A stretch of DNA of 64,000 bases from the NCBI RefSeq assembly GCF_003007675.1, contig NZ_PXNP01000009.1, forward strand, positions 1-64,000, given 5' to 3'. The position numbers and the translations under genes are program-made. Below are positions 30,551 through 38,659 of this stretch, piece after piece (within the stretch, counting starts at the first letter, position 1; each line of letters begins with the position of its first letter). This DNA is from Marinobacter fuscus (GTDB taxonomy: Bacteria > Pseudomonadota > Gammaproteobacteria > Pseudomonadales > Oleiphilaceae). Under the pieces are notes generated by a model that was given only the letters and a program-made list of their open reading frames with translations, was not told the DNA's origin and made no database searches.

Positions 30551-30979
30551 ATGAAAAAAGTACTTGGCAATCTGGCTCTGATATCTGTGCTTGCCATGAC
30601 CGGTTGTGCCACCACCGGTGGTGAGCGTGACTACAGCCAGTCACTGTATCTGCGCGGGCAGTTTGCCTGGTGGGATGCCCTGCCAGAATACAAGGTCAAA
30701 AAGGTCGACACCGGCGTCTACCGAACGGAAATCGAATTAAAGGCGGACGGCCAACCCTATGAATTCAAGTTTGGCGATGCCAACTGGAGCAATGGGAGCA
30801 ACTGCGGTTACCTGTCCGAGAAAGACGACAAGGAGGTAACGCTCAACACGCCGGTTCGAGCGAACTGCTCAGCCGTGTTTGAGAACTTCCGTTTCACGCC
30901 GCCGGAATCGGCGGTGTACGGCTTCTATTTCGACGTAACCGGCGAGACTCCCACGGTGTATATCAAAAAAGCCAACTGA
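30551..30979 (+). CDS. small lipoprotein with a carbohydrate-binding-like fold, downstream of pullulanase
   Basis: The 142-residue protein begins MKKVLGNLALISVLAMTGCA (lipobox MTGC), preceded by AAGGAG. The mature part, SLYLRGQFAWWDALPEYKV through EFKFGDANWSNGSNCGYLS to VYGFYFDVTGETPTVYI, resembles the beta-sandwich starch-binding modules found in pullulanases and SusE-like proteins. It lies 61 nt after the pullulanase gene and shares its terminator. A surface starch-binding partner is a reasonable guess from sequence style and position; no function is proven. Confidence 0.7.
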   Translation: MKKVLGNLALISVLAMTGCATTGGERDYSQSLYLRGQFAWWDALPEYKVKKVDTGVYRTEIELKADGQPYEFKFGDANWSNGSNCGYLSEKDDKEVTLNTPVRANCSAVFENFRFTPPESAVYGFYFDVTGETPTVYIKKAN

Positions 30980-31000
30980 TGCCATGACGCGCACAAAAAA

Positions 31001-31025
31001 GGGTGCCTGATCGGCACCCTTTTTT
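31001..31025. terminator. terminator after the small lipoprotein gene
   Basis: GGGTGCC (31001-31007), a five-base loop and GGCACCC (31013-31019) are followed by six T and preceded by six A, so it can act on both strands. Confidence 0.92.
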
Positions 31026-31050
31026 AATCGCTTTTCATCACACCCGGGAA

Positions 31051-31392
31051 TCAATCCCTGTCGACCTCCGCGGTGTTTCTCAGGTATTGCTGATAAGCCA
31101 TGTACTCACGCTGGCCCTCGAGCTGGGTCAGGAATTGACGCAACTGCTGGTATTCCGCACCATCCTGATCAACCTCACCCTCGTTGACGCTGGTCAGGAC
31201 AATAACAGTTGCCTGGTCAGCCGTTACGGCGCGGCCAACGGTGGGCGTGTCGCCGTCCGGGCGAGCCATTGAAAACACTTCCTGCACAACGCGGGGGCTC
31301 AGGCCCGAGGCATTCCGGCCCTGGTCCTCGAACTGCTGCCATTCACCAGCACCAAGTTCTTCGACACTGGCACCGGATTCAAGCTGAGCCAC
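31051..31392 (-). pseudogene. ppiD: PpiD C-terminal remnant
   Basis: About 113 residues end with EYQQLRQFLTQLEGQREYMA, then YQQYLRNTAEVDRD, after a VVQEVFSMARPDGDTPTVGR region. This is the C-terminal tail of the periplasmic chaperone PpiD (SurA N-like/parvulin family, normally over 600 residues). The membrane anchor, the chaperone domain and the parvulin domain are absent. No convincing ribosome-binding site precedes it and nothing upstream continues the gene. It lies between the pullulanase cluster and ovoA, so the locus is a deletion or rearrangement point. Confidence 0.75.
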
Positions 31393-31526
31393 GAGCTACA
31401 CAAGCCGATACAGTGAATAAAGGCGCAACGACGAAAAAACACTTTCCCTTGCCCCAACCTGAACCACTTACCTATGGTTAAGCGTATTGTTCAAGAACAA
31501 CAGCCACAGGAAGGAACACCTCCACC

Positions 31527-33680
31527 ATGGACTCAACAGCCAGCACCACAGCCCACACACGGCAACACACCATCAGCCTGACCCGCACCCCCAACCTTTC
31601 GGAGGGCAGCCCGGAGGCAAAACGTCAGGAAATCGCGCGCTACTTCACCGACACCTTTGATACCTACACGCGCCTGTTCGATTGCCTGGCCGACGACGCC
31701 GGTTACTTTCAGAAAGCCATTCCGCTGCGGCACCCGCTGATTTTCTATCTGGGCCATACCGCTACTTTTTTTGTGAATAAGCTGGTGCTGGCCAAAACCT
31801 TGAAAGAACGCATCAACCCGAACATGGAATCCATCTTCGCCGTCGGTGTGGATGAAATGAGCTGGGACGACCTGAACGACGACCATTACGACTGGCCCAG
31901 CGTTCAGGCCGTGCTGGATTATCGGGCACAGGTACGGGAGACCGTGCTGTACCTGATCAATACCCTGCCGCTGGCCCTGCCCATCGACTGGGACAGCGAC
32001 TGGTGGCCGATTGTGATGGGCATCGAACACGAGCGGATTCACCTGGAAACCTCGTCGGTGCTAATCCGCCAACATCACCTGGATCGGGTACAGAGCCAGC
32101 CCGAATGGGCGCCCAATCGGGAGACCGGCGAGGCGCCGGAGAACGAGTTGATCACGGTTCCCGCGGGCACGGTGCGTATTGGCAAGCCCTACAACGATGC
32201 CTACTACGGCTGGGACAACGAGTACGGTGAGCATCAGGCCGAGGTGACAGAGTTCAAAGCGAGCCAGTACCTGGTCAGCAACCAGGAGTTTCTGGCCTTC
32301 GTGGAAGCCGGTGGCTATCAGCAAGACAGTCTCTGGAGCGAAGAAGGCCTGGCCTGGCGGCAGTTCACCAAAGCCAAACACCCCACCTTCTGGCGCTGGC
32401 ACAACGGCTGGCAGCTGCGACTGATGACCGAAGAAGTCGAAATGCCCTGGGATTGGCCGGTGGAGGTCAACTACCACGAAGCCAAAGCCTTCTGTGAGTG
32501 GAAGCGCGAACAAACTGGCCAGCCCATCCGGCTGCCGACAGAAGATGAGTGGTACCGTCTGTGCGATGCGGCGGGCGTACAAGAAGTCGGCCCGGGCACA
32601 GCCAACGCCAATTTGCACCTGGATCATGGTGCCTCGTCCTGCCCGGTCACGCGCTTTCGCCACGGCCAGTGGTTCGATGTGGTCGGCAACGTATGGCAGT
32701 GGACGGAAACGCCCACCTACCCGTTCGATAACTTCAAGGTGCACCCGCTGTACGACGACTTCACCACCCCCACCTTTGATGGCCACCACAACCTGATCAA
32801 AGGCGGTTCCTGGATTTCCTGCGGGAACGAAGCCCGGCTGGCCTCCCGCTATGCCTTCCGCCGGCATTTCTTCCAGCACGCCGGGTTCCGTTACATCACT
32901 TCCGAGGCGGAAGCGGTTCAACCCAACGCCTATTACGAAAGCGACCGCCTGCTCACGGAATACGCCGAATTCCACTACGGCGACCAATGGTTTGGTGTCG
33001 CCAACTTCCCAAAAGCCATGGCAGACCTGGCACTGGACGCCATGGCGGGCAAATCAACCGGCAAAGCACTGGATCTGGGCTGTGCCTGTGGCCGTTCGAG
33101 TTTTGAGCTGGCACGCCAGTTTGATGAAGTCGAAGGCGTGGATTTCTCCGCCAACTTCATCCGCCTGGGCGTGGAAATGGCCGAACAAGGGGCAATTCGC
33201 TATTCACTCACCGAGGAAGGTGAACTGGTGAGTTACCACACCCGCACCCTGGTCGAGCTGGATCTGGCCGACACCGCCAGCAAAGTCGCCTTCTATCAGG
33301 GCGACGCCTGCAACCTGAAGCCTCAATACACCGGGTACGATCTGGTGCTGGCCGCCAACCTGATCGACCGCCTGTACCGCCCGCGCCGGTTCCTGGAGAC
33401 CATCCACGAGCGCATCAATCAAGGCGGCCTGCTGGTGATTGCCTCGCCCTACACCTGGCTGGAAGAACATACGCCAAAAGAAGAGTGGCTGGGCGGCTTT
33501 AAAAAGGACGGCGAAAACCATCGCACACTGGATGGCCTGAAAGAGCACCTGGGCCAGCATTTCCGGATGGTAGGCGAGCCACGGAAAGCGCCCTTTGTGA
33601 TTCGGGAAACCCAGCACAAGTTCCAGCATACGCTGTCTGAGGTGACGGTGTGGGAGCGCGTGCCCGAACAAGACCACTGA
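31527..33680 (+). CDS. ovoA: 5-histidylcysteine sulfoxide synthase/mercaptohistidine methyltransferase (ovothiol)
   Basis: The 717-residue protein has the OvoA three-part layout: a DinB-like iron-binding domain (about 35-180, with LGHTATFFVNKL and IEHERIHLETSSVL supplying His ligands), an FGE-sulfatase-like domain (about 205-460: VPAGTVRIGKPYND, GNVWQWTETPTYPFDNFK, LIKGGSWISCGNEARLA) and a C-terminal SAM methyltransferase (about 505-715: ALDLGCACGRSSFELA, EEWLGGFKKDGENHRTLDGL). Such enzymes couple histidine and cysteine and N-methylate the product to ovothiol A, a thiol antioxidant. The separate lyase OvoB, a PLP enzyme, is not in the window. AAGGAAC precedes the ATG. Confidence 0.92.
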   Translation: MDSTASTTAHTRQHTISLTRTPNLSEGSPEAKRQEIARYFTDTFDTYTRLFDCLADDAGYFQKAIPLRHPLIFYLGHTATFFVNKLVLAKTLKERINPNMESIFAVGVDEMSWDDLNDDHYDWPSVQAVLDYRAQVRETVLYLINTLPLALPIDWDSDWWPIVMGIEHERIHLETSSVLIRQHHLDRVQSQPEWAPNRETGEAPENELITVPAGTVRIGKPYNDAYYGWDNEYGEHQAEVTEFKASQYLVSNQEFLAFVEAGGYQQDSLWSEEGLAWRQFTKAKHPTFWRWHNGWQLRLMTEEVEMPWDWPVEVNYHEAKAFCEWKREQTGQPIRLPTEDEWYRLCDAAGVQEVGPGTANANLHLDHGASSCPVTRFRHGQWFDVVGNVWQWTETPTYPFDNFKVHPLYDDFTTPTFDGHHNLIKGGSWISCGNEARLASRYAFRRHFFQHAGFRYITSEAEAVQPNAYYESDRLLTEYAEFHYGDQWFGVANFPKAMADLALDAMAGKSTGKALDLGCACGRSSFELARQFDEVEGVDFSANFIRLGVEMAEQGAIRYSLTEEGELVSYHTRTLVELDLADTASKVAFYQGDACNLKPQYTGYDLVLAANLIDRLYRPRRFLETIHERINQGGLLVIASPYTWLEEHTPKEEWLGGFKKDGENHRTLDGLKEHLGQHFRMVGEPRKAPFVIRETQHKFQHTLSEVTVWERVPEQDH

Positions 33681-33738
33681 CAGAGCAGTGGCGCGAGAGG
33701 TTGGCGAGTTTGCGCGGCGCACCTTCCGGTGTCTCGAC

Positions 33739-35421
33739 TCAGGCTCCCAGCCACTCCGCCAGCTGCAAGTTCATCTTCAACCTTAGTCGTTGCTGCAACA
33801 TCCCTTCAAATACCGCGTCAGCCGTTCGGCACTGTCCCAGCAGGGGCAGTGCCGCCTCAGCCTCAGAAAAAAACTGTTCTTCGCGCTCGGTATTCATAAT
33901 GGCGTGTTGCCACCACTCGATCACTCTGGGGCGGGCCTGCTTTAGTAAGGCATCTGCAGGCAACTTTTCAGATTTTGCCGCGTTGGCTCTCTGAGACGCG
34001 GGCAGCAGGTTCCACAAGTCGTTGTTATTCCACCGAGACCAGGGGAAGCAGTGGTCAATCTCATACTTGGCCCGGGACAGATCTTTGGCTGTCCACACAC
34101 AGGCCACCGGCCTGGCAGCCAACTGCTGTTCCACCAGCTTTCGCACTATAGATGTGTCGCGCCGCCCCTCTACCCATTGCAGCGCGTGATGATAGGTTTC
34201 CGTTGAATAACGGGCCTCCCAGCTCCCCATCAAGCTAACCCATTCATTCACAATAGCTGGCTCAACCCAGCAGGCGTAGCGGCTGAAGGTGTCCCAAAGC
34301 ATGGCTGGCACCCGAAATCGACCAAACCGGGCCAGTGTTTCCTTATCCAACCGCACCGGCTCATTACGAATACTCAGCCGTTGGGCACCGCCCTCAAACA
34401 CTGGCTGGTTGGTGCCTGGCCAGGTCGTAAAATGAGCGGGGTTCTTGAGTATATTCGATGCCGCAAGTTTGATTGCCCGCATCACCACTGGCGCATATTC
34501 CGCCGACAACGACAGGCCCACTCGAAAATCCAGCGGCGACAGCTTACCCAACCGATAAAAATCCTCTCCCGCAAAGCCCAACCCGCGAGAACCCGGCGCC
34601 TGCCGTAACCGATGTTTCAGCACCAACGGGTGATACAGCATTATCCAGAACAGCCCAACCGCCCCCAACGGCAATTCAACCCAGTCATCCGAGCGATTCA
34701 ACACCAACCCCGGAGCGCTGTCTGCCATACGAACCAGAGTGCGCAACAACCCCAGCTTGTAGGTAGAGGATTTGTTGTCGTTGATAATGATATGGCGCAA
34801 GGTGGGCAGTGCGCCGGTACCATCGTCTGGCAACCGATAAACCACCGTCTCCCACCAAATCTCCGCGCGCTTAAGCTCATCCGCCCGGTGCGTATCCGGC
34901 AACGGCACAGGCATCACCGCGCGCTGGCGCGCGAAAGCATCCAGCTCTGCTTTGGATACCTCATAGAACTGGCGTTCACCATCCCCGGGGCCATGGCGCA
35001 AAGTAATCACCAGCATGCCCGAAGGGGCCAGCAACTCTGTGAGAATGCGAAACGCCCGCTCCCGGGCACTGGGTGGCAGATGCATCCACACCGCCGATAC
35101 CAGAATCAAATCAAAGCGATAACTGAGTTTTCGGATGTCACTCAAATCCGGCAGAGCGTCGCCCAGCCATTGAACATCGCAATGGGCCGTCGCTGCCTGG
35201 CCCAACTGGCGTAACTCGCTGGCAGGCTCCACCGCCACCACATTCCAGCCCCGTTCCGCCAGAGCTTGCGCATCGCGGCCACTACCAGCACCAACATCCA
35301 GTGCCAGGCCGGTATTTTTGTGCAAATGTGGAAGCCAGTCCCTGTGCACCTGCTCGAAAGCGAGGGATTGGTACTGGCTAAAAAATTGTTGGGCGTGTTT
35401 GTTGTATGAGGAAATCGTCAT
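33739..35421 (-). CDS. SAM methyltransferase fused to an HNH endonuclease domain
   Basis: The 560-residue protein has three parts. Residues 1-190 are a class I methyltransferase: motif I ALDVGAGSGRDAQAL at 40-54, VAVEPASEL, and the late motif FDLILVSAVWMHL at 103-115. Residues 205-330 form an uncharacterised helical region that includes NDNKSSTYKLGLLRTL. Residues 440-485 form an HNH fold: CVWTAKDL, then EIDHCFPWSRW (454-464), LWNLLP and N480/K483. The substrate (DNA, RNA, protein or small molecule) cannot be inferred. The gene lies 67 nt downstream of the DUF3883 gene on the same strand and probably forms a two-gene module with it. There is no visible toxin or recombinase. A defence or restriction role is inference from the domains. 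Confidence 0.75.
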   Translation of the reverse strand: MTISSYNKHAQQFFSQYQSLAFEQVHRDWLPHLHKNTGLALDVGAGSGRDAQALAERGWNVVAVEPASELRQLGQAATAHCDVQWLGDALPDLSDIRKLSYRFDLILVSAVWMHLPPSARERAFRILTELLAPSGMLVITLRHGPGDGERQFYEVSKAELDAFARQRAVMPVPLPDTHRADELKRAEIWWETVVYRLPDDGTGALPTLRHIIINDNKSSTYKLGLLRTLVRMADSAPGLVLNRSDDWVELPLGAVGLFWIMLYHPLVLKHRLRQAPGSRGLGFAGEDFYRLGKLSPLDFRVGLSLSAEYAPVVMRAIKLAASNILKNPAHFTTWPGTNQPVFEGGAQRLSIRNEPVRLDKETLARFGRFRVPAMLWDTFSRYACWVEPAIVNEWVSLMGSWEARYSTETYHHALQWVEGRRDTSIVRKLVEQQLAARPVACVWTAKDLSRAKYEIDHCFPWSRWNNNDLWNLLPASQRANAAKSEKLPADALLKQARPRVIEWWQHAIMNTEREEQFFSEAEAALPLLGQCRTADAVFEGMLQQRLRLKMNLQLAEWLGA

Positions 35422-35488
35422 AGACGCTCTTTGCTTTGAAACGGATAAAATACATCCTCAGCGAAAACATCCAGCACCATTGCCCGCC

Positions 35489-36805
35489 TTATTGCTGACT
35501 GAAGATGGCCTGATAGCTTTTGGGCAACAAGCTCACATGCCGCTCAATAGCGCCCGGCAAGATAAACAGCCGAGGAACGGTGCCAAATTGGTAAACGCGA
35601 TAGAGCCGAAATGCTTCTGCAAAATCGTTGGAGAATGACCGCTCATTTTCACTGATAAAAAACGGCTGGTATTTGCCGGATTGTGTCGCTTTCACTTCCA
35701 GAAAACGCTCTTCATCCTTCACTCCATCGAACGACCGAATATCAAAGCCGAGACCATCACCACGCGCTTTGCTCGACCATTCAACTTCAGCAGCCAAATC
35801 GGAACGACCTAATGCACTCAGCCTTTGTTTTTCGAGCTGAAGCACGAATTCTTCGGCTCGTTCGCCGAGCAGGCGGTTTCGGCGTTCTTGCTCGCCAAAG
35901 TCGATACGCTTGGCCAGATAGCTCGGCCGCTGCTCCGCGACCTTGGGTATGCACTCTGGCGGCTCAGGGTCAAAGACCTGGTCCCACCCGGTCACTGCAA
36001 CTCCCCGCTTTCCTGTCTCAGCTTCCGCAATCTGGGACACATCATCCAGCAGCTGCTGGTGCCCCGCAAGATACGATAGAACGACTTGCTTTAGCTGTTG
36101 CTGAAAATTAAACGCTGGCTTGTAGCCGGGTATGTAAGGAAGACCCAGCTCCAACAATGCGGCACTTACATTTTGGTGCTTGTACTCAATCGACCCTTCA
36201 GAACGATTGTGGAGCTTGGGCAACAATGCCCGGCGGTGCTCGGCTTTGCTGTAGCGAATACCCGCCAAGTCCTTTTCCAGCATCGCCACATAGTCACTAA
36301 CTAGAAACTCACATTCCAACCAATCCCAACCGCCCCTTTCAGGCTGGAGAATGTCTCGAATTCGTTGACTGTCCAAGTTGTTCATCAGCGCCGATTTCAG
36401 AAGCTCCCGTGCAAATTGATTGCCGAGCAACTCGAACAGCTCATCATCAAGATAGGCATAGTCAACGTGCTCACCCAAGACTGCGGGCGATGTCGCGGTG
36501 GTCAGGCGCTGATAACTCTCGCGTTTTCCTGGCTTCACTTGGTGGTGCCAAAACTTCTCGCTGCGCAGATGAAAAAATGGCAGGTGAGGGTTATTTCGAT
36601 CCAATGAAGAAGCAAGCTGTTTAAAATGATAGGTAAAGCACTCTTTCAAGCTTTCGTCGAAGTAAAAGCGATTGCTGGTAACCTGCCCTCTTTCTACCCG
36701 TTCGATTACAGCCTGCAGCATAGCCACTTTGTGAGGGCTCTTACGGCCACCACCACTATTCAGGCGCAACGCAGAAAAACGCTTCTCATAATCAAGCAAG
36801 CTCAC
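35489..36805 (-). CDS. ScoMcrA-like sulfur-binding-domain protein with DUF3883 nuclease-like domain
   Basis: The GTG start at 36805 has GGAG seven bases upstream, giving 438 residues. Residues 1-150 fit the ScoMcrA-type DNA sulfur-binding domain (LLDYEKRFSALRL, RKSPHKVAMLQAVIERVERG, LPFFHLRSEKFWH). Residues 160-255 hold a module that commonly precedes DUF3883 (SKAEHRRALLPKL, IEYKHQNVSAALLELGLPYI). Residues 308-410 are DUF3883, with GERAEEFV, GLGFDIRSFDG and FLEVKATQSG, giving a PD-(D/E)xK-like E/D...ExK pattern. Binding of phosphorothioate DNA is known for SBDs in other proteins; whether this one does so is untested. It would read modified DNA and cut it. No dnd or ssp genes are in the window. 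Confidence 0.75.
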   Translation of the reverse strand: MSLLDYEKRFSALRLNSGGGRKSPHKVAMLQAVIERVERGQVTSNRFYFDESLKECFTYHFKQLASSLDRNNPHLPFFHLRSEKFWHHQVKPGKRESYQRLTTATSPAVLGEHVDYAYLDDELFELLGNQFARELLKSALMNNLDSQRIRDILQPERGGWDWLECEFLVSDYVAMLEKDLAGIRYSKAEHRRALLPKLHNRSEGSIEYKHQNVSAALLELGLPYIPGYKPAFNFQQQLKQVVLSYLAGHQQLLDDVSQIAEAETGKRGVAVTGWDQVFDPEPPECIPKVAEQRPSYLAKRIDFGEQERRNRLLGERAEEFVLQLEKQRLSALGRSDLAAEVEWSSKARGDGLGFDIRSFDGVKDEERFLEVKATQSGKYQPFFISENERSFSNDFAEAFRLYRVYQFGTVPRLFILPGAIERHVSLLPKSYQAIFSQQ

Positions 36806-37128
36806 TGACTACTCCAACAGTCGGCTCTCCTTGAGAACATCTAACCCTGTAGCCACCTATTTTTCAATGAGTTATTCCTTCTCGGCCACTTTTCGGTCCG
36901 AAAATCCCCAGTACCGGGAATAGAGCCAGATACCAAGATTCAATCAAAAGCCTGTAAACCACCGATTACGCGTGAATTTTTTATTTCGTCCCACTTTTTC
37001 AACCTAACTGTAAACATTACAACCCAAAATTTTCGGATTATTTTGCATACAATTACGTATAGGATTTGACACAATGCAACATCCGATCACACGTTAGACA
37101 AACGAAAACAAGAAAGAGTGAGCTTCAA
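36806..37128. promoter_or_regulatory. intergenic region between the defence-like pair and the permease remnant
   Basis: The 323-nt AT-rich gap contains a perfect palindrome TTTTCGG-T-CCGAAAA (36890-36904) near the DUF3883 start, an inverted pair ATAC-AATTAC-GTAT (37047-37060), and TTGACA (37066-37071) as a possible -35 for the permease transcript. Nothing more can be supported. Confidence 0.4.
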
Positions 37129-38339
37129 ATGAGTGAGTCCAACGTTTCAAAAGCGCTCGGCAAGAACGGGCAACCGGTCAGTACGTCTCTGTTCGAATTC
37201 GACAGCAGACCTCCGATTTCCAAGGCCCAGCCTTTGGGCCTGCAGCATTTGCTGGCGGCGATCGCCGGCATCATTACACCACCCATTATTGTGGCTGGTG
37301 TTGTCGGGGCGTCAGTTCCCGATCGACTACTGCTGATTCAGGCGGCCATTCTGGCCGCCGGTATCTCTACCCTTTTTCATCTATACGGTGTGTGGAAGCT
37401 CGGTGCCCGGGTGCCGGCCTTGTTCGGGGTGGGTTTTGCCTATGTTCCAACACTGATTGCGGTGGGCAACCAGTACGGTATTGAAGGCATTCTTGGCGCC
37501 CAGTTAATTGGCGGCATTTCGATGATGGTGGTGGGCTACTTTATCCAGTACATCCGCCACCTGTTCCCGCCTGTTGTTGCGGGTACCGTGGTGCTGGTGA
37601 TTGGCCTGTCCCTGTACGATGTGGCCATCAAATACATTGCCGGTAGCGGCAACGTGGCGGCGGATGGCTTTGGCGACCCGAAAAACTGGGCCGTGGGCAT
37701 GGTCACTATGCTAACGGTCTTGATTGCCGCCCAGTTCGGAAAAGGCGTAATCAAACTTGCCGCGGTTATCGTAGGTATTGTGGTGGGTTATCTGCTGGCC
37801 CTGTCACTGGGCATGGTGAACTTCTCGAACATCGGCCAGGCAGAAGCCGTGGCGATTCCGGGCTTCATGCCCTTCAAATCAGCCGGTTTGTTCTGGCCAT
37901 CACCGGTGGCTTCCTGATCATCGCCGGTCTGAGCCCGAAATTCAGCGCCCTGATCACCACCATTCCCTTCCCGGTACTGGGCGGCGCCACCATTACGGTG
38001 TTTGGCATGATTTCCCTCACAGGCATTCAGCTGCTGATTAAAGACGAATTATCTTCCCGCAACATGACCATTGTCGGCCTGTCGCTGGCCCTGAGTATGG
38101 GCATTTCCTCTGTACCAGAGGCTACCGCGTTGTTCCCGGATGTACTGAAGAGCATCATCGGTGGCTCCCCGATTGTGGTTGCAGCCTTCGTTGCCTTCAC
38201 GCTGAACATCATTCTGCCGAAGATGACCCTGGCCGACGAAAAGAAAGAACGTGAGGCCATGGAAGAGGAAGATCGTGAGGAGTCTGAAAACGACAGCCCT
38301 TCCATTCACCGCAGAACGGCCGCAACCAGCCGAGCCTGA
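37129..38339 (+). pseudogene. NCS2 nucleobase (xanthine/uracil/urate) permease with internal deletion and frame change
   Basis: Frame one starts at 37129 (MSESNVSKALGKNGQPVSTS) and gives NCS2 helices through GFMPFKSAGLFW before a stop at 37917. The family then resumes in another frame, about 37888 onward: FVLAITGGFLIIAGLSPKFS, then PVLGGATITVFGMISLTG to the end at 38339. The joined length is about 403 codons against roughly 450-500 normally. The block with the family signature (the GDLTA...SQNxG...R stretch) is missing between the frames. The lost block includes substrate-binding residues, so no active transporter is expected. The C-terminus is acidic (EKKEREAMEEEDREESEND). Confidence 0.85.
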
Positions 38340-38358
38340 ATAACCTTCTACCCCCAAC

Positions 38359-38388
38359 GCCCCGGCAGGTTATCGCCGGGGCTTTTTT
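38359..38388 (+). terminator. terminator after the permease remnant
   Basis: GCCCCGGC (38359-38366), an eight-base loop and GCCGGGGC (38375-38382) are followed by six T. Confidence 0.93.
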
Positions 38389-38659
38389 GTTTCTGAACCT
38401 GCCTTTTTTCTGCGTACCTCCCCCGGCTTGCTCAGTGTCAAACCAAGACTCTGATCTCATGGTAAAAAGAATTCCCACTGCTACCCTAGCTAATAGGCAC
38501 ACGGAGGTGTGCCAGGCAAATTCCATTCTGCAGCTTTACCACCAACGGGTGCGTGAAGGCTGCGGCTACTGGTTTTTGTAGGGGCCATTGGCAGCAAGCC
38601 ACCCGCTCAAAGAGGCGGCACCTGCCAGTGCGCGTAAGCATGATGAGGAGACAATCGCG

